DNA from: Pohlia nutans
Lineage: Eukaryota > Streptophyta > Bryopsida > Bryales > Mniaceae
Direction: 5' to 3'
DNA length: 64,000 nt
Assembly: GCA_022496805.1 (NCBI GenBank)
Contig: CM040085.1
Span: 21,357,811-21,421,810 of the forward strand
The notes beneath the pieces were generated by a model. That model was not told where the DNA came from, did not search any database, and saw only the letters and a program-made list of their open reading frames with translations. Numbering within the stretch: position 1 is the stretch's first letter; every line of letters begins with the position of its first letter. The position numbers and the translations under genes are program-made. Positions 23,101 to 34,587 of this stretch are shown piece by piece.

Positions 23101-26100
23101 AAGAGGATGTCCACTGCTGAACGTGACGTGGACGAAAGGGAGAAGATCAATGTGAAGTTGAGAGAGGCCAAAATCAAAGCGGAAGCTGCAGACACTGCCA
23201 AGTCCAGTTTTCTTGCCACTGTTTCTCATGAAATCAGGCAAGTGCCCCCTTCACTCTTGGATTAGAATTAGTCAAGTTATCTTTTGGTTCTTGTAACAGG
23301 CCTTAACCCCTGAGTACCGAAGCTACTAAGTTGAAAGATAATTTAATTCATTATAAATAATAACTTTCACAACATGTTAGGAGTCCATGATTTTCCTTTC
23401 GATTGACTATATATTTTGTTACCTTGCTTAAAGCTTAGACTTAAATAATTCATAATTTCAACTTCTAAAGATACGAAAGCAGCCACTTTTGATCATTTGG
23501 GCCCGTAGGGACTAAAATTTGCAATGACATGATGTTTCATTTGCACTTCGTACGCATTTTATCCATAATACGATAATTATATATGATTTTAAACTTGTGA
23601 CTTGTGTATTCATGTGAAATGAGCTCGGAGTTTTTACTTTCTCAGATTCGAGATGGCTGACAATGTGTTTCCGTTTCCACAGGACTCCCATGAATGGTGT
23701 AATAGGTATGGTTGATCGTTGATTCTCCACCTTATTCATTGAATTGTAAAATTAAATGTGCTTGTCTACGTTTATGTGAGTTGACGGATTATGCAGAATT
23801 GAAAGCCACACCTCTAATTTTTCTTTTTGTTTCGGCACAGGAATGACAAATCTATTAATGGGAACAGATTTGACTCCCCAGCAGCTCGAATATGTGAAGA
23901 TTGCGCAGGCAAGCGGCAACTCTCTAGTGTAAGTAAATTTGTATGATATTGAAAATTTGTGAGAAGGGTTCAATGGAGGAAGTTTGAAAGCATCCAAGCC
24001 TAGATTTTTCTCCCAACTTGATGGCTATCATTAACAAAGTGTTACCTTTACAAGTGCATATGAATGAGAAATCGCCTCTTTTTGCACATGAGCCAAAAAG
24101 GGTGTTTAATTGCATGGTTCCTACTATTGCTCATAATCGATTTTGGGGAGCAGTCATAGGAACATGGAGTTCCTTTTCACTGCTCCTAATTAGTTTTGGT
24201 GCGCAGTAATGGTGCGCAATCAGTACTGCATGAGCAATCATAGGAACACCCACCCACATTATTTATTTGACTATTTGATGATGAAATAAATGGTTGTTGT
24301 TCTTGTGCAGTGCCCTGATAAGTGACGTCCTAGACCTTTCCAAGATCGAGGCAGGACGAATGGAGATAGAAACAGTGCCTTTTGATATGCGGGAGGAGTT
24401 GGACAATATCCTCTCCCTCTTCGAAGAAAAAGTGCATCAGAAGAAGCTGGAAATCTCAGCTTTGGTGCATGATTCGGTGCCCCCGTGGCTGTATGGTGAC
24501 CCTGGAAGATTGCGTCAAGTTTTGATTAATCTTGTCGGTAATGCTATCAAGGTGCGGCCCTGCTACTTGGATCTTACAGTACAAAAGTTACCTTAAATCA
24601 TGATCATAAATTCCTCCGGAACAACATATGCTGATCTTCAACCGTTTTCTATCTATGAGCACTCGAGTTCTCTTCGTTGTAAATGCAGGATTCAAGAATA
24701 TACAATGGTCTGAATGGTGGTATTGTTTCTGCAGGCTAGTTTTGCTTGAAATGAATACTATTACTAGCATTAATTAGTGCATCAACCCCCAAGAGGCACC
24801 TTAAGTTTTTAGCAGTTTTGAGTACATCTTACGTAACATTCTATTTCTACAGTTCTCCACTCTAGATGGCAATAAAAAAAATGGCTTTACATCATTTAAA
24901 TTTCATGCACATGACACTCCTTAACAAGAAGGATACATGCCATCACCTTTTCAATCTATAGTTAGACTTTCTTGAAAGTAACAAGGAATTAAAGGACTCG
25001 GCATTGTTGAGCAAGAGGGATTCTACAGAATGTTATGTATGCCAGGGAATCTTTCGGTCTTGTTTTATTTAATTTTTTGAACAGTAACACTTGCTAACAT
25101 TCTTCACTGGTAAAATTCGATTTCATTTAATTATATGATTGTCAATCAAGCTGGCCAGTTTCAGTGAATTTTGAATGGATTTGAAATTGACCAGTGGATT
25201 TTCAGGAATTGATGAGCTGTGAGCGAGTTCGCGTTGTGTGCAGTTCACGAAAGCAGGCAGTATCTTTCTGTGCGTGAGGCTGGTGGATCCATTGTTTTAT
25301 GAGACGATGCCCCCGCCGTCCAGTCAGCGGTTTCTGGACCTGATGGACCCCATGAGGAAGCTGATGAATATGCAGGACTTCGAACCGGATGCAACCCTGG
25401 ACAACGGTCAGCACGATGTGAGTATCAAAGGAGCAGTGGCGGTGCGCAGCAATTTGTTCAGGACGCGGTATCCTCAGATGGCTCCTCCCAGGTTGAGCAT
25501 GCAACCAGGTCCTGCCAGCACGTCAACCTGTGTTGCCCAGTGGCGAGATTGGAAACCGGCTGCCGGCTTGGCGGCCTGCGACGAAGTCACCCTCGTCATT
25601 TCCATTGAAGACACAGGTAACCTCTCTCTCTCTCATTCTTGGGTGATGGCCTGATATGGGTACCCCCTCCTGAATTAATGTGATTTTAGAAAAAAACTAT
25701 TTGGTACGGTTAAATTTATTGAAAAATTACAAAATTTAGATGGTGTTGTAGATGGCATAGTAGGAGCCGCATATGCTGTTAAAAACGGGATTTCTGGCAC
25801 GCATAAAATGGGTTACACACAGTCACACATATGGTTATGCGTAACCGGGGTACCCATATCAGACCATTACCCTCTTTCAATGGCCTATTCATTCCAGTGT
25901 GCCCAATTTCAGTCGCCCGGGACCCTAACATTGACACTGTTTATTATGAATCACTGCTCAAAGAGAAACTCCCATTATTTGTTTCCAGAGGAAATAGATT
26001 TCGGGTTCCCTACAAGAGCATCTGCATGTACCAGGGGTGAAATGAAACCTTTGAGTTTCACCTAACCATTTATGGATCAAATGTGTAATGCACTAATTCA

Positions 26101-29100
26101 TGGATTTGAATCAGGGTCATGTAGATTTGAGTGCAAGGCCTTTTGAGTGTATGAATTGAGTGTCAGATTTTCAAGTAGAAGTACCGGTTCCTTTCTGAAA
26201 TGGATGGGCTTGGAATTATCCACCCGGGACTGGTGGTTGATATTTTATGTCTAAGGGTGAAAATTGGGTGAATCTACATACTTTACGTTCAAGTGCTGAA
26301 AATTAGGACTTTCAAGTGCTCAGATAAGTTGTTAGTTGCCCAACTGAAACCTCAAAATTCTAAAATCTAGTACAGGTGTAGATCTGAGTTTTCAGATGGT
26401 GTCTCAATCGGCCATCTTGACAATTTAATCCTAGAGCAGGGGAACATGGCAAAGTCTGTTCCAAAGTCCTACAATGTATTTTGTCGTGTACCCACCGGAC
26501 ATTCCCTCTGGTCTAGTAGAGTTTTGTCACCATCTTATTTAAATTGATCTGGTTCTTAATTTAGAGGGCTCCCTTTTCCAAACCCTCAGAGCGTTACAAT
26601 CTACAAGTCCTGTAAGTAAAGATCTGAGATAATTTCAGATGAGTGATATCAACTGAAAGCAGGGCATTACGGGACCTTTGAACAAGATTTCATCATTTGA
26701 GCGCTAAGGTGTCATTTCAATCAACTGTGCACAGGAATAGGAATTCCCAGGTACATGCAGACCCGGCTGTTTGAGCCTTTTGTGCAAGCGGATAGCAGTA
26801 CCTCGAGGGAGTACGGAGGAACGGGCATTGGTTTGTCCATTTGCCAGGTTGGTCTCTAAAGCCCAAGCACTGTGTGCAATCAATACACCCTGGCCTCTGC
26901 AATGTGTAGGATATTCCAAAATGTCGTTTCAGAGGTAGACCTGAGTAGCACTGTAACGTTGTGAAAATGTTTGAGCAGATCTATCAGTGCTCGACTCTTG
27001 GTAGTTCATAATTTAAGTTTCCTTCAGATTTCAGTGTACATACTCCCTTTGCAGTACAATCTGTCTCAATCCGAGGCTAGCTGCTGTGACATGAATATAT
27101 GTAATTGTTCTCACTACTGGTTTGGTGTTGATTCCTTTTTGGGCTGGCTGTTGCAGAAATTGGTAAGGTTGACGCGAGGAGATATAATTGTTGAGAGCGA
27201 ACCAGGAGAAGGCAGTGTTTTCAAGTTTTCACTAGTGTTGCCTACATCAGGGCAAAGAGGCGACTTACAGAAGCTGTCTTATGCCATGATGCGCACGCCG
27301 TCGGGGTATGGAGAGGAGCGGATTCGGGGAATTAGGGTATTGCTTGTGGACGCTAATCCTGTGAGACAGGTAGTTACTATTTTGCACACTCTTCTGTTTT
27401 CGTCGCCATGCACTGAACATTACCGTGGCTGTGTCAATTCCACTGCATTATCTTAGAGTGCAAGTATCTATATGTATTGGCTTTTGAAAAACTGTGTGTG
27501 GACATGGAGCAGGAAGTAGCTGCGACGTATTTGCGAAGAGTGGGAGCACTGACTGAGTATGCTGAGGGTGTTGACATTGCTTTAGGATTATTAACAAGGT
27601 AAACATAAATTTTACTCTCACCAAGTTTTGGAATCACCTACCATGGATGCCATTCTAGTACTTAGAGCAGTGTTGACGACGTACTGTCCGCCCAGGTTTC
27701 TATTGTGATGTTACGTAAATTATTGAATTGGGAGTTTCTGGAATTTTTGGTGTAGGGATGATGGACCTCCATTCCAAGCCGTGATAGTGGATTTACAAGG
27801 CATGGAGCACAAGTCATCGATTCAGCTGGTGGAGCGATTGAAGGAGTCGACTGTGAAGGGAATACCCGTGTTGGCACTTTCGATTCCACCGGACAGCGCC
27901 CTGCAAACGGAGTTGAACGAAGCAGGGTACCAGCACATAGTTCACAAGCCACTGCGATGCACCACGTTGATAGCCGGGTTGCTGCAAATCCTGGGCATGC
28001 AAGTGACGAACCCTTCCAGGAAACAGAACACCAACGCGGACATGCTTGCCGGCAAACGCCTGCTTGTGGTCGATGACAACATGGTCAACCGGAGGGTTGC
28101 CAGCTCCATGCTCCAACGTTATGGTGCCAGTGTTGTCACCGTGAATGGGGGACCACAGGCCATTAATGCTGTGAAGAAGCAAGAGCCTGATAAGCCGTTC
28201 GACATGATCTTGATGGACATTCAAATGCCTGAGGTACGTACTCATCTGTCCGTATACTCCCTCTGTCCCATAATAAGCTTCCTGATTCTCCTTCCAATTT
28301 GTCCTATAATAAGCTTCCTGATTCTCCTTCCAATTTGTCCCATAATAAGCTTCCTATTTGTTCAAACTACTAAGGTTGGATGTCCTAAAACCACCAACTT
28401 AAGAAATATGGCCTCATTTTAACAAGGTTATTTATGAGAAATATTTTTCAATCATTTGGAAAAAGATTTCTCACGGAATGCACAAATTTTCGCAATTTAA
28501 TTCCCAATATTCAAATTGATACAAATTTTTGAAGTGAAAAGAACTTCGTGACCCAAATCAGACCTCTAGGTTTCCCCATGTCCACACCATGTGGTACTAA
28601 TTTTCACTCATAATGATACCCAAAACCACCAACTACTTCTTTGCAATGCTTGGCATGCCATTGGTTTACTTGAATAGTGAATTTGGTGGTTTTGAGTCTC
28701 AACTGTGGTGACCCCAAGAAAACTCTACATGTCATAATTGGGGGAGGTGGTGGTTTTAGGACATCCAACCTTACTCCTACTGGCTCAAGGTCCATACCAT
28801 TGGACTAGTTTTTTACCTATTTTGAGAGTTCAGGAAGCTTATTATGGGACATCTAGGAATAATCTATTATATTAAATTATACATAGTGTCACAATACCCT
28901 ATCTGATATCTGTCACAATGCCATGTCACGAAATCATCCAAATTTTTCATCCATGCCTTTCATCCAAGGTTTTCATCATGTTCCCAAATTGTTCTCTGCA
29001 GTTTCATTATGTTCCCCAAAGGTTCCCATCAGGTCCCGTAATGTTCCCCTACTGTTCCTATGTTCCCTTTATGTTCCCACGTTCCCAATGGCCAATGCAA

Positions 29101-30120
29101 TTCTTGCGCTTTCATCTGTTGTTGCATTGCAACTTACAGGGTGTTTGCTAGTAACTCTTTATCTAGAGACTGTCACTCTGGTTTTTCCGTCCTTCATTCT
29201 GTGTCTGTCTATTCCGGATCAATCTTTTATTTATTACAGCCAGTTTAAAGGAGGATTGGTGGATTTTGTGATCACATTACCAGATGGACGGGTACGAAGC
29301 TACGCAACTCATTAGACGATGGGAAGTTGACAAATGTGAACAATGCCGAGTTCTTGAAAAGATTGAGTTCGAATACATGGAACTGAAAGAGTGCTCACAT
29401 CACCGAATCCCCATCGTGGCCGTCACAGCTGATGTCATGAAGGGCACCCATGAGATGTGTTTTAGTGCTGGCATGGACGACTACATTCCTAAGGTAAGGC
29501 TCTACCCTGGATTTAGTGGACCGTTAGACTTCCCAACCACAGGCTCAGGGTTTTCCGTAAAATTACATTGTTTCAGGAACTTTTTGACATCATCATAAAC
29601 AGAATCTTCCGACCTCTCCATGAACTATAAGATTCTTTTTGTGATAAATTGTCTAGAAGTTCTAAATTTACTGAAAACTTTGTTCTACGCAAAATCTATT
29701 ATACAATTACTATGGACTGTGCACACACGCACGCAAGGACAGTTCCCTGGAACTGTCGTGCCGATCTTATAACCAAAATTCTCATGGCTGTGCACAAGGA
29801 ACCCTGACCACATTACCAGGCAGTAATAGGTACAAGAATGATGGTAAATTCATGGTAATCACTTGCTAAATTGAACAACCACTGGCGAGACTTGCTATAA
29901 ACAGCAGTTTGGCATTAATGTTTACTTCCCAGTGAATTGGACAAGGTTCCCTGTGGTGTGTGGCATGATTGCATTCTCAAGCGTCGGTCACAATATGCAA
30001 TTTGGGACTCACATTTTGTTGTGGTGCTGCCAGCCTCTTGATCAGAAACAGTTGCAGCTGCTGCTACAAAGGTTTCTCGACAACAGGCTTGTCAATGCAC
30101 CAGGCTCATCAGCAAAATGA
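20167..30120 (+). CDS. CHASE-domain hybrid histidine kinase 2, complete
   Basis: Likely cytokinin-receptor-type membrane kinase of 1064 residues. Exons: 20167-20463, 21769-22313, 22797-23237, 23683-23705, 23841-23928, 24311-24551, 25244-25616, 26735-26847, 27157-27369, 27513-27598, 27756-28233, 29284-29493, 30034-30120; the frame stays open across all junctions. An in-frame TGA nine bases before ATG 20167 fixes the start. Membrane helices are about 59-79 and 360-382, with CHASE between them (100-281; Asp202 and Thr219 spaced as in AHKs). HisKA has SHEIRTPMNG (His425), N box NLVGNAIK, then DTGIGIP, LFEPF and [11 protein letters not shown] receiver-like domain follows (about 770-885), then a true receiver with Asp913-Asp914, phospho-acceptor Asp961, Thr1014 and Lys1036, all conserved. 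Intron 3 begins with GC. Intron 11 holds nested MITEs. Divergent paralogue of the gene at 1-3968. Confidence 0.95.
25651..25862. mobile_element. MITE in intron 7 of kinase 2 (212 bp)
   Basis: A perfect 16-base terminal inverted repeat, CTGATATGGGTACCCC at the left and GGGGTACCCATATCAG at the right, encloses about 180 bp of AT-rich sequence. It lies entirely within the intron after the codons for DTG of the G1 box. No clear target duplication was found. Confidence 0.7.
28257..28859. mobile_element. Stowaway/mariner-type MITE in intron 11, with nested insertion
   Basis: Terminal repeats CTCCCTCTGTCCCATAATAA and, inverted, TTCCTAGATGTCCCATAATA lie between TA dinucleotides (28255-28256, 28860-28861). 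These are Stowaway-like ends. A relative at 61841-62027 lacks the central insertion. The left end also has a repeated AAGCTTCCTGATTCTCCTTC block. Confidence 0.8.
28373..28771. mobile_element. TA-flanked MITE nested in the 28257-28859 element (399 bp)
   Basis: Ends AGGTTGGATGTCC and GGACATCCAACCT are flanked by TA (28371-28372, 28772-28773). The element at 61841-62027 has the same surrounding sequence with a single TA and no insert, so it serves as an empty site. Relatives are at 51884-52288 and 37008-37590. Confidence 0.85.
28862..29110 (-). repeat. Dispersed GGGAAC-rich repeat, copy 2
   Basis: On the minus strand this reads like 11440-11700: GGGAAC-rich sequence, then GGATGATTTCGTGACATGGC, GTGACAGAT and TAATATAATAGATT. 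It abuts the intron 11 MITE of kinase 2. Confidence 0.55.
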
Positions 30121-31107
30121 GGTCCCGTGGAGGACTGCCCGAATCGCTGGAAGAGTAGCGCGGAATTCAAGCAGGTTGTTCCTTGAACGATGGATTAATC
30201 ATATGATCCATGCATCATGTTGCTTGATTGAACATTGTCTGAATGAGCGTTACAAATTGTTTTTTCCACGTAACTAGGAATTCAATCATCCTAGCTGACA
30301 ATCAATTGGTTGGTTTGTGCTGTGTTTTGAGTGTTTTCAGTTCCATCCAAGCCACGGTTCCTCTCAACGCTCAACACACTTACACACTTTACACACTTGA
30401 CGTGACTCCGGACGTGACATAATGAAGGCATGGTCACTCGTCCAGTTGATTGTTGGTGTTTACATATAATTTGCAAGAAAGTCTCCGGCCATGGTTTACG
30501 AAGTTTAAGTTCATTGTTGCTAGTCTTGCTACTGCAATTAATGATAAACTGGACGTGATGTAGTTTCGTCAGCTGGCGCAAAAGCGTTTATTAAGCTTGG
30601 GGGTTCAGGATCATAGAAAATGTTTTAACCCCTGGATATTTTTCAGCTAGAATGTTAAGGCAGATTACTGACGTTCGGGTTTTTAGCTTCACAGTGGACG
30701 TGAATGAAGGGCAGGATTGCACTTCAAGGTCTTAATTAGGGGTTGACAGCTTCAAAGAAGCTGTCTGAAGCTGCCGAGTTGTACAGCCAGCCAGGAACCC
30801 ACCTCGTGTGATTCGAGATGGTTCATGATTCTCTAGTTCTACTGTTGTCTAGAATCTGAGGATATCTGATTGGAGCACTAAAAAAAATTTCACTGGGGGA
30901 TTTGGTTTTCAGACACTGCTGATAACCTTAGAGCCTGCACAGGTCTCTGAGGACCTTAGACCAGAACTATTTTTGACCCGTGCCGTACCGGCCTTATGAA
31001 AGTCTGGTTTTTTGGTTGGCATGGTGAAAATAATGTAATTTTTTTCTGGTTGAATGGCAGAAGGAAAGTAAGTTTTTTCTAATTGGCACATCTACATTGG
31101 CCTAAGA
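30121..31107. other. 3' flank of kinase 2
   Basis: This contains the presumed 3' untranslated region and intergenic DNA. No second gene was recognised. Motifs such as TTAACCCCTGG (about 30627) and TTAGGGGTTGA (about 30737) suggest the decayed ends of a TTAA-type MITE. Confidence 0.4.
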
Positions 31108-33226
31108 GCATCTCCACTTGTACGGAATAATTTCATCACATTAAAACTTCATCACTACTCCGATTATTGTCATTATTGTGAGTCACAGTAATTCAATATT
31201 CTCACAAAAATTGTGGTATTAGAACAAAGTGTGACTCACAATAATTGAGAATTCTTACAGTAATTGCGATAATGATGGTATACTATGGCTTGTACTAATA
31301 CTTTTCTACTTAAAATACTGTGATTCCAATAAAAACGAGTGTCACAAAATAGATATACATATTACATGGTCATATAGTACCTCACAAAACTGTTTGAGCG
31401 TTGGAAAAATCTACCTTTGATTAAATTTAGATGGCACCAAGCAAAAGCAAATGGCCATGTGTAAGTTCCAATTAACTTCTAATGCAAGTTTAGAGGCCAC
31501 ATGTCAGAAGCAATGGCATGCAGAAGCACACATGCACAATAATCATAAGCTCAAAGCCAGATAAATCAATGGAACGATTTTGTGAGTGCATTGTGTACAA
31601 GAACCTGCTTTGTTGTAGAGCTGTGCAGATTGATTAGACTTGTACTCTTGCTGTAAAGCTGTGTGTACACACCATCTCTTTTGATCTTCTTTGTACTTTG
31701 AAGTCCCTGCTCCCAAGTAGAAATGACGGTTTGTCCAATATCTTCTCAAAAGAAATCAGATGTCATTTCCATGTTGTAGAGAGGGGTTGGTGTTAGAGAA
31801 GTATCAAGGAGTTTGCATGTAGGTGTTGGAACTATACACAGGCTTCGAAAGAAATTTGTTTCTACTTTAGAATTATCACATGGAGGTAGACCAAGAAAAT
31901 TGACTATTACAATGGAACGGTCTTGTGTGTTGGATATAACTAGAGGGATGCTTAATACTGCTGTAGAGGCTACAAAAAATGTGCAAGAGGCATTTGGGAT
32001 GCAAGTGTGTTGAAACAGTGAGATGTGCTTTGCGTAGAGGTGGTTTACAATCACAAGTGAAGCAAAAAAAACCACATCTCTCAATCAAGAATGTCAAAGC
32101 ATGTTTAGACTTTGCAAAAGCCCATTTAGATTAGACTATAGATGATTGGAGTCGTGTCATTTTCTCTGATGAGTCTAAAATCAATCGATTTTGTTTTGAT
32201 GGAATCTCTTGGTGTTGGAGTCGTGATCCACATGAATTGTCAAGTCGTACTGTTATAGAGACAGTAAAGCATGGTGGTGGTGGGATTATGATTTGGGGTA
32301 GTATGACTAGTTAATATGGGCCAGGAATGGTGTACAAAATTGAAGGTCGCTTCAATCAACATGGATACCGTCAAATTTTAGAGCAAACAATAGATGGTAC
32401 AATCTAAAAATATAAATTAGATGCTACAAAAGTCATTTTCTAGCAAAATAATGCTTCTATTCACACCACAAAGATGATGCAAGAATAGTTCTTAAGGCAA
32501 AGTTTTAGTCTTCTAACGTAGCCAGCCCAATCCCCTGATTTAAATCCAATAGAACATCTATGGGCAATCCTCAAAAGGAGATTGAATCAATATGATTCAC
32601 CTCCAAAAGGAATCATGATTGAATTATGGGAACGTGTAGTTCAAGTTCTTTCTTCTATTACTACACATGATTATAGGAGACTTGTAGAAAGTATGCCCAA
32701 AAGGATGGAAGCTATAGTAGCTTCAAAAGGGAAATGGACAAAGTATCAGGTAGCTTACTTAAAACACTCACAAAATTGTACCAATGTATATACTGATTTT
32801 AAGTTTTCATTTTTCCTTCAATGATACTTGATTTAGTTGGAACTTTTTACATATGTGTACTAGATTGGATGCAATATATGCCTCAAATTACTATTTGAAA
32901 GTTTGGACATCCATTTGTCTGAAATTTCTTCTTGAATTTAGAAGTTCTAATGATTGGAACAGTTTTGTGAAGTATTGTATATGACCGTGTCATATTTGTC
33001 ATGGCTGTCAGTCATACCTACTATGACTCAGCTTGCATGAGTTGCATGGCCGTGTAATATTGTAGACAATGTAGACAAAAAGGTGACAAAAAAGAGGGTT
33101 CCTTAGTCTCACTTTCACACTGCTTTGAGATGTATGAATTGAAATTAGTATAAGGATTGGTATAAAGTCTTACACTAATTTTGTGACTCACAATAATGGT
33201 AATAATTGTTTTAGTGGAGGCCAGTT
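31108..33226 (+). mobile_element. Decayed Tc1-type transposon (approximate limits)
   Basis: The transposase pseudogene at 31741-32823 is bracketed by inverted sequences: CATTATTGTGAGTCACA near 31165 and, inverted, TGTGACTCACAATAATGG near 33181. CTCCACT and AGTGGAG lie at the outer limits. The left outer end GAGCATCTCCACT resembles the ends of the MITE at 33907-34222. The exact termini and a TA duplication could not be fixed. Confidence 0.6.
31741..32823 (+). pseudogene. Tc1/mariner (DD34E) transposase pseudogene
   Basis: An N-terminal helix-turn-helix region (VREVSRSLHVGVGTI, then GRPRKLT) is followed by a DDE catalytic domain: VIFSDESK, GGGGIMIWGSM, QNNASIHT and SPDLNPIEHLW. The first catalytic Asp is GAT 32168-32170. 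The second is replaced by Asn (AAT 32447-32449). The Glu is GAA 32552-32554, exactly 35 codons on, so the class is DD34E. One frameshift lies near 32005, and several in-frame stops include TAG at 32132, 32441 and the Trp position before PAQSPD. The protein cannot be made. DD34E is the Tc1 signature; most plant mariner-like elements are DD39D. Confidence 0.88.
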
Positions 33227-33304
33227 ATTTAGAGAGTAGGTAACTCGATTACCCCACCTGTGCAACCCCTACGTGACCGAACGACCATTTTATGGTCGCT
33301 ACCC

Positions 33305-33843
33305 TTTTTATTCGTAATCAAGTTACAAAAGAATTTTCAATTTCAAGTTTCAAATTTTATACAAAAATATCGGTGATAGCAATCGCAAATCTAACCATAT
33401 GGATAGAATCTAAAATTTATAATGTACAACTTTTATTCATACATCAAGTGCAAAATATCCCTTTGGGTTGCATTTTATGATGCATCTTTGTAAACATTAG
33501 GGGAAATGTGGGGTCTCCAAAGGGCCCTCTAAGGCAGCCCGGGCTAGGTGAACAATCTGCCCAAACACCCCTCCGTTTGTAAAACCATGAGTGAAGGACG
33601 CTGCCCACTGACAGTGTCGGAAGCTGCAGTGCTGGCAGTGTTGGCAGTGCTAGCAATGTCGATTGGCTCAACCCACGGAACTGCACTGCTGGCAGCGTCG
33701 TGGCACCATTGGTGCCAGCGTCAAAAACGTGCGGGCATACCTCAAATTTTCTGCACGTGCCAAAACCAAGGGCCTTTTGGAGACCCCACCTTTCTCCTAA
33801 TGACTGCCGAATTTAGAGAGGAATGAAGACGTTTAGGGATTAA
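33305..33843 (-). mobile_element. Family B MITE, truncated and interrupted
   Basis: The minus-strand end TTAATCCCTAAACGTC at the TTAA of 33840-33843 and the interior blocks (ATGCATCATAAAATGCAACC, TATGAATAAAAGTTGTACAT) identify family B. The other end is missing. A different MITE is inserted at 33495-33802. Confidence 0.65.
33495..33802. mobile_element. MITE nested in family B copy (308 bp)
   Basis: Ends CATTAGGGGAAATGTGGGGT and, inverted, CATTAGGAGAAAGGTGGGGT continue into GTCTCCAAAGGGCC pairing. The interior is unusually GC-rich with GGCAGTG repeats. The frame at 33548-33826 belongs to it. Confidence 0.7.
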
Positions 33844-33906
33844 ATAAACTGGAGCTCTAAAGTTTTGAGGTACCAAAAACGGCGCCCAAAAATTTCCCAT
33901 CTTCAA

Positions 33907-34222
33907 AGCATCTCCATTAGCACTTTGGATTGCACTATGAAGGTCATTCAAAAAGTCAGACCTTATCATGTAGTTCCCCCACCAACATCATTCAATTAGA
34001 CATTTGAAAATAATAAGTGAGCCACTCACAAGTCACCACGCATGGATTGTGCAATTATGATGTGCAATTAAGAAGAGAAGATACACTAGCAAGAGTGATT
34101 TTGAGGGCCTTGATTTTTAGTGGATTATCCAGTGTCAAGGGCTAAATAAATTGTTCACCAACCCAGTCTCATTCATTTTTCTATAGCCAAAGCGGTATCT
34201 AGAGTGCTAGTGGAGATGCTCT
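33907..34222. mobile_element. MITE with AGCATCTCCA ends (about 316 bp)
   Basis: The left end AGCATCTCCATTAGCACTTT and the right end GTGCTAGTGGAGATGCT form a terminal inverted repeat. The ends resemble the outer left sequence of the Tc1-type element at 31108, so it may be a non-autonomous relative. Confidence 0.6.
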
Positions 34223-34352
34223 ATGTTTTCAAGCGCACCCCCCGGTATTCTATTCTCATGGATGCTCTGTCGTATGGGCTTGCTTGGCCTAACACGTGTA
34301 TCTACATGGAGTGGGTCTTCTTTGGTCTGACAATACATGGAGAAGGTCTATT

Positions 34353-34587
34353 TTAACCCTTGAACGGTTTGAAAGCCCTTTGCAGTCGTATAGTATATTT
34401 TGTATTTTGTGGTATTTGATCAAAATAACAATGACCGAACACTTTTCAGTACAAAGTAAATTAATAATTGATCGTGATAATATGTATGTAACAATATATC
34501 ACAATTCATGTAATAAGTCACAATTGAACAATTGTAAGGCTAAATACGGGTTGTAAAGAGGGACCCCAAGGGCCTTTTAAAGGTTAA
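34353..34587. mobile_element. TTAA-type MITE, family F (235 bp)
   Basis: TTAACCCTTGAACGG at the left and CCTTTTAAAGGTTAA at the right, with TTAA at both borders. The interior is AT-rich and non-coding. Only one copy was recognised in the window. Confidence 0.6.

Noticed and set aside
27814..28245. 143-residue minus-strand open frame
   Set aside because: Antisense shadow of kinase 2 exon 11.
33548..33826. Alanine-rich 92-residue frame as a gene
   Set aside because: It coincides with the interior of a nested MITE with clear terminal repeats.
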